A stretch of 25,229 bases of DNA from Desulfarculales bacterium UBA702 (GTDB lineage: Bacteria; Desulfobacterota; Syntrophobacteria; Syntrophobacterales; Syntrophobacteraceae): positions 1,621 to 26,849 of the forward strand of contig DBMI01000034.1 of the NCBI GenBank assembly GCA_002298165.1. The letters are read 5' to 3'. Below, one piece after another: positions 14,411-21,024 of this stretch. The notes under the pieces are model-generated. The model did not search any database. It was not told the DNA's origin and saw only the letters and a program-made list of their open reading frames with translations. Made by a program: the position numbers and the translations under genes. The first letter of the stretch is position 1. Each line of letters opens with the position of its first letter.

Positions 14411-15001
14411 TCAAGCAGGAGCGATTATTTCCTCCTCTATCAACCATTCGATGGTCTCGCAAAGAGGGAGGCCGACAACATTTGTATAGGAACCCTCGAT
14501 AGATTTAACCAGGAAAGCCCCGATTCCCTGTATGCCGTAAGCGCCGGCCTTGTCCATCGGCTCCTTTGTCCGGATATATCCTGATATCTCAGCCCTGGTA
14601 AGCTGCTTGAATTGGACACGCGTTGTTACCGAGCCCGTCCTGAGAGCGTTTTCAGCCCTGTTTCGCAGACATATCCCGGTAATTACCTCGTGGACTCGCC
14701 CGCTAAGCTCCCCCAGCATGCGGGCAGCATCCGAAGCATCAATGGGCTTGCCGAAAATATGGTTGTCGAGAACGACAATGGTGTCGGCAGCCAGCACCCA
14801 ATGCCGAGGGAAGTCGGCGGAAACGGAATTAGCCTTAATAAGCGCCAGTTTCTCGGCAATTTCGGCGGGAGCGGCGGATATATCCTCTGACTCCTCGGCC
14901 TTGCTGGGCTCAATCAGAAACTCTATCCCGACGGAACGTAGAAGCTGCTTTCGGCGCGGTGATTCGGAGGCAAGGATAAGTGGTTGCAGGGTTTTGAACA
15001 T
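14411..15001 (-). CDS. maf: Maf-family nucleotide pyrophosphatase (dTTP/UTP pyrophosphatase type)
   Basis: This 196-residue house-cleaning enzyme hydrolyses non-canonical or selected nucleoside triphosphates to monophosphates, which limits mutagenic incorporation; Maf was first named for septum inhibition in Bacillus. The motifs are clear: LILASESPRRKQLLRSVG at the N-terminus (substrate loop), the catalytic AADTIVVLDN, GKPIDASDAARMLGELSGRVHEVITG, and QGIGAFLVKSIEGSYTNVVGLPL, which fits the YhdE-like dTTP/UTP subgroup better than the YceF subgroup. The length is normal. The ribosome-binding site is weak. It is transcribed in the same direction as nadA, 114 bases downstream of it, and could share its transcript. 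Confidence 0.93.
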   Translation of the reverse strand: MFKTLQPLILASESPRRKQLLRSVGIEFLIEPSKAEESEDISAAPAEIAEKLALIKANSVSADFPRHWVLAADTIVVLDNHIFGKPIDASDAARMLGELSGRVHEVITGICLRNRAENALRTGSVTTRVQFKQLTRAEISGYIRTKEPMDKAGAYGIQGIGAFLVKSIEGSYTNVVGLPLCETIEWLIEEEIIAPA

Positions 15002-15058
15002 AAGAGATCTGTTGGACGGCCTACAATGATCGATTAGACGGCTATAGACCCAAACAAC

Positions 15059-15084
15059 GTGGGGCGGCTTTCAGCCTGCCGTCC
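15059..15084 (-). repeat. Short palindromic repeat, copy in minus orientation
   Basis: Read on the minus strand, GACGGCAGGCTG then AAAGCCGCCCCAC matches a copy at 17024-17050 on the plus strand with only a few single-base differences. The core GGCTG-AAA-GCC is self-complementary. It sits between nadA and maf. Confidence 0.6.
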
Positions 15085-15115
15085 GGAGTTTACGCATTTA
15101 GGGCATTAAACGAAA

Positions 15116-16165
15116 TCACGCCAGCGAGAGCATCCTGTCCAGGGCCAGCTTCGCATCCGCCTTAATATCGTCCGGAACAGTCACGACGTTTACCTCGCCG
15201 AGATTGTCGAGAATCCAAAGCAGGTTGCCCGGATTTATCTTGAACATGTTCGGGCAGAGCGAATTATGCAGGTCGAGTATTTTCTTGTCCGGATACAGGA
15301 TCGAAAGCCGGTCAATCAGGTTAATTTCGGTACCTATGACTATCGTGGAACCCGCGGGGGCTTCCTGGACAAATTTTACTATATAACTGGTCGATCCGCA
15401 TGCATCGGATGCCGCAACAACCTCGCGCGGGCACTCCGGGTGAACGATTATGCGGGCGCCGGGAAATTCGGACCTCATCTTTTCTATCTGCTCGACGGTG
15501 AACCGGGTATGTACCAGGCAATAGCCGTCCCAAAGGATCATCTTCGCGGCGCGAATCGCTTCGGGGCTATTTCCGCCAAGCGGCTTATCGGGCGACCAGA
15601 TGATCATTTCATCCGCTTTCAATCCAATGTCGTGACCGACGTTTCGCCCGAGGTGCTGGTCCGGGAAAAAGAGGATCTTGTCGCCGGTCTCGAACGCCCA
15701 CTTTACAGCTTTCTGGGCATTGGATGAGGTGCAAACCGTCCCTCCGTGGGTTCCGCAAAACGCCTTCAAGTCAGCATCAGAGTTCATGTAGACGATGGGT
15801 ACCAGGCCTTCTTTTCCCATCACCTTCGATATCTGGTCCCAGGCGGACTCGACTATCACCGAATCAGCCATGCTCGCCATCCAGCAGCCCGCGTGTTCGT
15901 TGGGGATTTGCACGATTTGGTGAGGCTGGGCCAAAATAGCGGCGCTTTCGGCCATGAAGTGAACCCCACAGAAAACGATGTAGCGGCAGGCGCCATCAGA
16001 TGCCGCTTTCCGGGAGAGTTCGAAGGAGTCGCCGACGAAATCGCCGATATCGATTATCTCTTTTCTCTGGTAATGATGGGTAAGGATTATCAGCTCTTTT
16101 CCGAGCGCCCGTTTCCTGGCCCTTATATTTTCGATGATCTCGCTATAATCGAAGCCGGCCTTCAT
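15116..16165 (-). CDS. nadA: Quinolinate synthase NadA
   Basis: This enzyme condenses iminoaspartate with dihydroxyacetone phosphate to quinolinate in de novo NAD synthesis, using an oxygen-sensitive [4Fe-4S] cluster. The motifs are LIILTHHYQRKEI (substrate His), GDSFELSRKA, FCGVHFMAESAAIL (first cluster Cys), HPECPREVVAASDACGSTSYIV (second) and LHNSLCPNMFKI (third), so all three cluster cysteines are present. The frame stays open upstream to 16264, but ATG 16165 gives the usual N-terminus (MKAGFDYSEIIENIRARKRALG) and has AAGGTG six bases before it, giving 349 residues. nadB and nadC are not in the window. The gene diverges from the small lipoprotein gene. Confidence 0.95.
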   Translation of the reverse strand: MKAGFDYSEIIENIRARKRALGKELIILTHHYQRKEIIDIGDFVGDSFELSRKAASDGACRYIVFCGVHFMAESAAILAQPHQIVQIPNEHAGCWMASMADSVIVESAWDQISKVMGKEGLVPIVYMNSDADLKAFCGTHGGTVCTSSNAQKAVKWAFETGDKILFFPDQHLGRNVGHDIGLKADEMIIWSPDKPLGGNSPEAIRAAKMILWDGYCLVHTRFTVEQIEKMRSEFPGARIIVHPECPREVVAASDACGSTSYIVKFVQEAPAGSTIVIGTEINLIDRLSILYPDKKILDLHNSLCPNMFKINPGNLLWILDNLGEVNVVTVPDDIKADAKLALDRMLSLA

Positions 16166-16468
16166 ATTCTTCACCTTCATGCGATGACAAATGAGCGACA
16201 TGCGCCAATGGTGCCGCTCCCCGCTGGGATTATTCCGCAGAATAACTACGGCTTTTTGCAACATTTAAGCATAACCCGCCCGCGGCACTGGGTGCAAATG
16301 GAAAGTTCACCCCGCGCGAGTCTGTCACGATCATCCAAATAAATTGTTCTTGCCCATATAGAGAAAAGGCCTAAGATAGCTAACCGAAAGAGGAAGGTTG
16401 GAGGTTACAGTTGGCTTTCAGGGATGGGGATTTAGATATTGATAGTTTCCGAGTTAAAGGAATTGTTG

Positions 16469-16783
16469 ATGGGATCTGAGGGGAAATCAAAAGGGGCGTT
16501 GTCGAGGCTTTCTTGTCTGCTGTTTTTTTCGATCCTGCTTGCAGGCTGCGAAACAATCGGGTTTGAACGGCCGCCACTGGAATTTGGTTCAGCGTGGGTA
16601 TCCACCGTAGGCAAAAGCCAGGACCAGTTCCATACCGATCAGGCCGATTGCCGGCGGGACGTTTCGATGAATCGCTCCCAGACAACTGTCGGACCGGGCG
16701 GAAACACCGCCGAAAAGTGGGACATGAGTGAATTCAGGGCATTCGAAAGTTGCATGCGGGCGAAAGGCTGGAAAAAAGAATAA
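16469..16783 (+). CDS. Small secreted lipoprotein with a C-terminal CMxAKGW motif
   Basis: This 104-residue protein has a short basic N-terminus, a hydrophobic core (LSCLLFFSILLAGC) and a clear lipobox LAGC, so it should be anchored to the inner or outer membrane on the periplasmic side. The mature part is polar, with DQFHTDQADCRRD and the ending FRAFESCMRAKGWKKE. The spaced Cys ... Cys-Met-x-x-Lys-Gly-Trp ending recurs in small proteobacterial lipoproteins of unknown function, and the two cysteines may form a disulfide. I chose ATG 16469, preceded by AAAGG at eight bases, over an in-frame TTG at 16439. It appears monocistronic; its function is unknown. Confidence 0.75.
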   Translation: MGSEGKSKGALSRLSCLLFFSILLAGCETIGFERPPLEFGSAWVSTVGKSQDQFHTDQADCRRDVSMNRSQTTVGPGGNTAEKWDMSEFRAFESCMRAKGWKKE

Positions 16784-16837
16784 GGGGCCGCATTTTGATG
16801 AGAGCGGTTTCGTAGCGGTTCAAGATGGACGTTTGCA

Positions 16838-17005
16838 GTTTGTAGGTTGGGTTGAGCGATCAAAGTAATTGCGCCGCGAATAGCAATAAAGAAAGCGAAA
16901 CCCAACAATCAGACGCCACTCAACCGCCTGAGCGTTAGGGTTTCGCTCCTGCAATCCTATCTCCGGGTTTTGAACCATTTCACCGCTCAAGCCAACCTAC
17001 AAAAC
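16838..17005. repeat. MITE-like intergenic element with nested inverted repeats
   Basis: The outer arms at 16838-16858 (GTT.TGTAGGTTGGGTTGAGCG) and 16984-17005 are near-perfect inverted repeats of about 21 bp. An inner pair, AGCGAAACCCAAC (16894-16906) and GTTAGGGTTTCGCT (16934-16947), is inverted about a centre near 16920. There is no coding capacity. The layout suggests a small non-autonomous mobile or dispersed element of 168 bp. No target-site duplication is obvious. It occupies most of the gap 16784-17097. Confidence 0.65.
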
Positions 17006-17023
17006 TGGGCACGGAACCTTTGA

Positions 17024-17050
17024 GACGGCAGGCTGGAAAGCCAGCACCAC
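17024..17050 (+). repeat. Short palindromic repeat, copy in plus orientation
   Basis: GACGGCAGGCTGG then AAAGCCAGCACCAC is nearly identical to the minus-strand copy at 15059-15084. GGCTGG-AAA-GCCAGC is a self-complementary core. It adjoins the MITE-like element and lies downstream of coaD. Confidence 0.6.
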
Positions 17051-17097
17051 ATAACTTAAGTTAACTGAACGGTATTGGGGCAAACCCGCCAAAAGGA

Positions 17098-17607
17098 TCA
17101 ATAAAGCGTGTTATTGTGACCTTTGAGTTTTTCCTGCAGCTTTTTCTCGACGATTTCGGGAACCAGACCGTTAACGCAGCCTCCGGACATCACTACTTCC
17201 TTGATGATCCGCGAACTTATAAAAATCCAGCGCATACCGGTCATGATAAACAGCGTCTCGACCTCAGGCTCCAGTTTCCGATTCATCAGGGCCATCTGGA
17301 ATTCATATTCGAAGTCACTGATGGCGCGAAGTCCCCGCAGAATAGCACGTGCCGGAACAGTCTTTACGTAATCGACAAGCAGGCCATGGAAGAGGTCAAC
17401 TTTCACCCGATTTCCCGCCGGATGGGAGGCCAGCGCCGTACGAATCATGTCGCAGCGCTCCTCCAGGGTGAACAATGGTGATTTGCCCGGGTTTGCCGCG
17501 ATTGCAATTATAATATTGTCGAAGATTTTGAGACCTCGTTCGAGAAGGTCGAGATGGCCGTTTGTGATTGGGTCAAAAGAACCCGGATATACAGCAATGC
17601 TGGACAA
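17098..17607 (-). CDS. coaD: Phosphopantetheine adenylyltransferase CoaD
   Basis: CoaD catalyses the penultimate step of coenzyme A synthesis, transferring AMP from ATP to 4'-phosphopantetheine. The 169-residue nucleotidyltransferase fold begins IAVYPGSFDPITNGHLDLLERG, with the TNGH form of the (H/T)xGH ATP motif. RAILRGLRAISDFEYEFQMALMN (substrate loop) and FISSRIIKEVVMSGG (the SSR/K motif) follow. The length is slightly above the usual 160 because of a C-terminal tail LQEKLKGHNNTLY. It lies 32 bases downstream of rsmD, the common rsmD-coaD order in bacteria. Confidence 0.96.
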   Translation of the reverse strand: MSSIAVYPGSFDPITNGHLDLLERGLKIFDNIIIAIAANPGKSPLFTLEERCDMIRTALASHPAGNRVKVDLFHGLLVDYVKTVPARAILRGLRAISDFEYEFQMALMNRKLEPEVETLFIMTGMRWIFISSRIIKEVVMSGGCVNGLVPEIVEKKLQEKLKGHNNTLY

Positions 17608-17639
17608 TTAAGCCTCCTGTTGCGCTGGGCGGGCGCGAT

Positions 17640-18188
17640 TTATTTTGAAATCGAGTAGATCGATATCATTGTATCGCCGTAGCGGCGCTCGCTTTCTCTT
17701 TTCCAATCCTTAACCTGGTCCGGTGAGTCATCCCTGATGTGGTGTTCGGCGATTGCAAGCGTTTCCGGAGATGAAACCGCCCCGATGACCTCCAGTGTCT
17801 TTTCGACAAGGCCCTTCCCATAAGGGGGGTCCATAAAGATCAGGTCAAAAAGCTCACTTTTTTCAGCCCGTCGCCGAATTGCCGATGGCACGGCCTCCTG
17901 GACCACTACTGAGTAGTCCGATGCCCCGCAAAGCTCGATGTTTTCCCGAATGAGGCGTACCGCCTCCACGCCCTGATCAACGAATACGCATCTCGCGGCC
18001 CCGCGGCTGAGTGCCTCAAGGCCCATTGCCCCGGTACCCGCAAACAGGTCCAGTACTTGCGCGTTGGGAACCGCCGAAGCAATTATACTGAAAACGGCCT
18101 CTCTTACCCGGTCACCTGTCGGGCGTATCCGGTCACTTTTTGGAGTGTGCAGTCTCCGGCCGCGAAATTCGCCCGCAATGATCCGCAT
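17640..18188 (-). CDS. rsmD: 16S rRNA (guanine966-N2)-methyltransferase RsmD
   Basis: RsmD methylates N2 of G966 in helix 31 of 16S rRNA during small-subunit assembly, using S-adenosylmethionine. This 182-residue protein shows the family N-terminus MRIIAGEFRGRRLHTPKSDRIRPTGDRVREAVFSII, the SAM-binding LDLFAGTGAMGLEALSRGA and the catalytic DPPYGKGL (the NPPY-type motif). The length is normal. It starts six bases after the asd stop and is followed by coaD after 32 bases, so the three genes form an apparent operon transcribed leftwards. Confidence 0.95.
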   Translation of the reverse strand: MRIIAGEFRGRRLHTPKSDRIRPTGDRVREAVFSIIASAVPNAQVLDLFAGTGAMGLEALSRGAARCVFVDQGVEAVRLIRENIELCGASDYSVVVQEAVPSAIRRRAEKSELFDLIFMDPPYGKGLVEKTLEVIGAVSSPETLAIAEHHIRDDSPDQVKDWKRESERRYGDTMISIYSISK

Positions 18189-18194
18189 TCCGCC

Positions 18195-19214
18195 CTAGAG
18201 CCGGCCGCGGGCAACCAGCATTTCCGCGATCTGCACCGCATTACTGGCTGCGCCTTTTCTGATATTATCGGCCACCACCCACATGGCCAGGCCGTTTTTG
18301 ACCGAGGGGTCCTTGCGAATTCGACCAACGAAAGTATCGTCACTGCCGGCCGCATGGATCGGGATGGGATAGCCTCCGGTCGCCGGCTCATCCACCACTT
18401 TCACGCCTGGAGCGCCCTCGAGAAGTTTTTTGACCTCCTCGACGGAAATGGGTTTTCTCGTCTCTATATTAATCGACTCGGAATGGCCGTATAAGACTGG
18501 TATCCGAACGGTTGTCGCGCAAACCTTGATCTCGGGATCATCGAAGATTTTGATAGTCTCGTTATCCATCTTCATTTCTTCTTCGCTGAACCCGTTATCG
18601 AGAAAAGCGCCGATTTGCGGAAAACAGTTGAACGCTATCTGGTGCGGGTAAATTTGCCTTTTGGGCTCCCGCCCCGCGGCGATGTCGGCAACCTGGTCCT
18701 TTAATTCCTCGATTGCCTTCAAGCCGGTGCCCGAGACCGCCTGAAAAGTTGTAACGACGATCCTTCGAATCCCAACAGCGTCATAAATCGGTTTCAGTGC
18801 AACCACCATCTGGATGGTCGAGCAGTTCGGGTTGGCGATTATCCCGGAGTGGGAAAGTGCCGCATCGGGGTTCACTTCCGGAACTACCAGCGGAACGTTC
18901 GGGTACATGCGGAAAGCGCTCGAGTTGTCTATCACGACCACTCCGGCGCGAGCCGCCAACGGGGCAAATTTCTTGCTGATCGCCCCCCCGGCTGAAAAAA
19001 GCGCCACTTCGATTCCGGCAAAGGATCTATCGGTAAGTTCCTGTACGGGAATCTCGCTGCCCTTGAACGCCATTTTCTTTCCAACCGAGCGCGCTGATGC
19101 CAGCAAGGTCAGATCTCCAACAGGAAAAGCCCGCTCTTCCAGGACCTTTACCATCATGTTGCCAACCGCGCCGGTCGCCCCGACCACTGCCACTTTAAAT
19201 TCTTTTTGTGCCAT
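18195..19214 (-). CDS. asd: Aspartate-semialdehyde dehydrogenase
   Basis: This enzyme reduces beta-aspartyl phosphate to aspartate semialdehyde with NADPH, the branch point to lysine/diaminopimelate, threonine and methionine. The 339-residue protein starts MAQKEFKVAVVGATGAVGNMM (NADP Rossmann motif). The active-site cysteine is in IANPNCSTIQMVVAL (Cys131), and QIAFNCFPQIG and RIPVLYGHSESINIETRKP are typical of the Gram-positive/delta-type Asd subgroup. It is the first gene of the asd-rsmD-coaD group. The upstream metalloprotease gene is on the same strand, 186 bases away. Confidence 0.96.
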   Translation of the reverse strand: MAQKEFKVAVVGATGAVGNMMVKVLEERAFPVGDLTLLASARSVGKKMAFKGSEIPVQELTDRSFAGIEVALFSAGGAISKKFAPLAARAGVVVIDNSSAFRMYPNVPLVVPEVNPDAALSHSGIIANPNCSTIQMVVALKPIYDAVGIRRIVVTTFQAVSGTGLKAIEELKDQVADIAAGREPKRQIYPHQIAFNCFPQIGAFLDNGFSEEEMKMDNETIKIFDDPEIKVCATTVRIPVLYGHSESINIETRKPISVEEVKKLLEGAPGVKVVDEPATGGYPIPIHAAGSDDTFVGRIRKDPSVKNGLAMWVVADNIRKGAASNAVQIAEMLVARGRL

Positions 19215-19400
19215 TACCGCCTGTACCCCTCATTACTCTGAAACCTGTTCTTGATTTTCCGAAGCCCATCCTCTACTTACGTCTTCCGCAACCGAAAGCG
19301 ATATCTCATGAATTGGCCCGGATGTAAAGCGCCTTTACCCAAAAAATCGCCTCCGGAGCCATCCGGCGGACATTTTCGTCAAGTGCAAGCGATTTTCGGC

Positions 19401-20357
19401 TCATCGCCTCAATATCCTGGAGATCGCCTTTAAAGAAGCTGCCAAGAGCAGGAAAATGCCAAAATAGAGTGCCGCCTGGCGGGGATCTGCGGCAAGGCGA
19501 CCGGCGATGGCGAAAATACGATTTACCGATTCGACAAGTGCCTCCCGGGCCGTGATAAGCCACCTCACTCTGTGGGCAAGCTCGGCTTTCCATTCCTGCT
19601 CGACGGCAATCGGGGTTTTTGCGACAGTCGCAAGGAAAGCCCGGTCCACATCATCTCCAGCCCTGATCCGGGTTAGAATTCGTCTGATCCCGTCATCGCC
19701 ATGGCGCCCCGATATAAATTGCATAAAGGCTCCGCTCTCTGAATAGGCCACATTGATGCTCAGGTTGTTGCCGGAAAAAGTTTGCAAGCGAGAAAGAGGA
19801 AGCCTATTGGCATAAAGGGCATAGGTCCCGAGGTATCCGCGGATGCCGTCCATCCCCTTGGCATTGGAGTCGGCAACCCATTCACAGACACCCTCCTCCA
19901 ACCAATCCGGCATCTTTGCCCGGATATAATCGTGCAGGAGAACGTGAGTCAGTTCATGATGTAACGTATGGTTTAGTTCGAAATAGCGGTCAAACGAGGA
20001 GAGGTCCACAACTATCCTCGACCTGCCGATCAGTGCAAACGCCGCCGTCCAGGAACTCCCGCCCATTTTCCGGAATTCCTTTTCACTACCGATAAGGTAA
20101 ATAGACGGCCTGGACTTGAGCTTCCAACCGATTTTTTCCTCCACTTCAGCCTTGATGCGCGGGTAAGCCTCCAAGACTGACTGGCCGTGATGCCTCACCG
20201 AATCGTCAAAGTAGACGGTAACCCCATCCCCTTTGAGAAAAAGCCGGCCCTCGGCGCAAAAGGCGACAGCGGCCTGGAACAAGACGAACAGACCAGTTGC
20301 GGCTATACCGAGAAGAAGAGGAATATTTATATGGAAATGATGAGAAGTGCTTTTCAC
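19401..20357 (-). CDS. Membrane-anchored peptidase-MA-type zinc metalloprotease
   Basis: The 318-residue protein has an N-terminal signal or anchor segment (INIPLLLGIAATGLFVLFQAAVAFCA) and a C-terminal hydrophobic helix (LYFGIFLLLAASLKAISRILRR). The catalytic domain therefore probably faces the periplasm. The gluzincin motif HELTH is at residues 134-138, and WLEEGVCEW (Glu155) offers the third zinc ligand, as in peptidase MA-like proteins (PF13485). An N-terminal subdomain with VYLIG-type strands (SIYLIGSEKEFRKMGG) precedes it. It starts at GTG, with GGAG five bases upstream; a minus-strand promoter with a perfect -10 lies at 20502-20530, leaving a leader of about 135 bases. Substrates of such proteins are unknown. 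Confidence 0.82.
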   Translation of the reverse strand: MKSTSHHFHINIPLLLGIAATGLFVLFQAAVAFCAEGRLFLKGDGVTVYFDDSVRHHGQSVLEAYPRIKAEVEEKIGWKLKSRPSIYLIGSEKEFRKMGGSSWTAAFALIGRSRIVVDLSSFDRYFELNHTLHHELTHVLLHDYIRAKMPDWLEEGVCEWVADSNAKGMDGIRGYLGTYALYANRLPLSRLQTFSGNNLSINVAYSESGAFMQFISGRHGDDGIRRILTRIRAGDDVDRAFLATVAKTPIAVEQEWKAELAHRVRWLITAREALVESVNRIFAIAGRLAADPRQAALYFGIFLLLAASLKAISRILRR

Positions 20358-20501
20358 TTATTCTCCACTGACTGTTGGCCGGAAGGGAACGCTGTACTAT
20401 GCTCCTAACAGGCTGTCTTCCAAATCACCGAATGGAAAAAAATGGGCCGAAATTGAAGGAGTTCTCCCCTGCACAGGCGAGTGTTCCCCGGCAGAACTAA
20501 A

Positions 20502-20530
20502 ATTATATCAAAAGTTTGAATATGTGGAAA
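20502..20530 (-). promoter_or_regulatory. Putative promoter of the metalloprotease gene
   Basis: Read on the minus strand, TTTCCA (20530-20525), a 17 bp spacer and a perfect TATAAT (20507-20502). This fits sigma-70 and points at the protease gene, about 135 bases downstream of the predicted start site. The leader is long for a simple gene. Confidence 0.5.
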
Positions 20531-20969
20531 TTCGGGTTAGCAATTTCGGGGAGACCTTGCCCCCGGCGCCTTGGTGTTGTTTTTCGCTGCGCGAGCCAGT
20601 CGCCCCGATCATTCCCATGACCGCTAAACCCAACCTGAACCTGCTAAGCAGCATCGATCGAATTTCGGCAGGTTTAAATGCAGGCAAGGATTTATGGCAA
20701 CCATTCTTTTGCGGTGCAAAAAATTTGCGCGGCGAGATTTTTATCCCTTCCACAAAGCCTTTGCTGGAGCCGTTTTGGAGAATATGGTTCCGGTCGGCTG
20801 CGATAGCGTGAGATTTTTCTTCAATTTGAATGATAGATCAGAGAAAGGTCGGAATCCGGTCCTTTTCGATCAAATCCGCCGATATTTATTTTACCCCCCT
20901 CATTGACTCCGAGGGCGTTTTACCGGTATGAAACTCCCACAACTTGGGGCTGTTTTTTCCTTCCTATTC
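20531..20969. other. Intergenic stretch without recognised gene
   Basis: These 439 bases lie between the divergent protease and nrdJ promoters. Short open frames exist on both strands, but none shows a recognisable domain, a ribosome-binding site or coherent codon use. A weak 5 bp hairpin (CCCTC / GAGGG, near 20896-20914) is the only local structure I noticed. I see no riboswitch despite the B12-dependent gene downstream. Confidence 0.5.
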
Positions 20970-20998
20970 TTCAAAAATGTCTACTATAAGGATATAAT
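20970..20998 (+). promoter_or_regulatory. Sigma-70 type promoter of nrdJ
   Basis: TTCAAA (20970-20975, 4/6 to consensus), a 17 bp spacer and a perfect TATAAT (20993-20998) predict transcription from about 21004-21006. That is downstream of the in-frame ATG at 21001 and supports the GTG at 21025 as the real start of nrdJ. Confidence 0.65.
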
Positions 20999-21024
20999 TA
21001 ATGGAAAACTTGGAGGTTTTCTCT

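Noticed and set aside
20548..20563. Cobalamin-riboswitch-like GGGGAGACCTTGCC upstream of B12-dependent nrdJ
   Set aside because: Only this piece resembles the 3' conserved box. The B12 box GCCACTG and the other core elements are missing, and it lies 400 bases upstream of the mapped nrdJ promoter.
20347..20811. 154-codon plus-strand frame between the protease and nrdJ
   Set aside because: It overlaps the protease promoter and leader, has no domain and no ribosome-binding site, and other frames of similar length overlap it.
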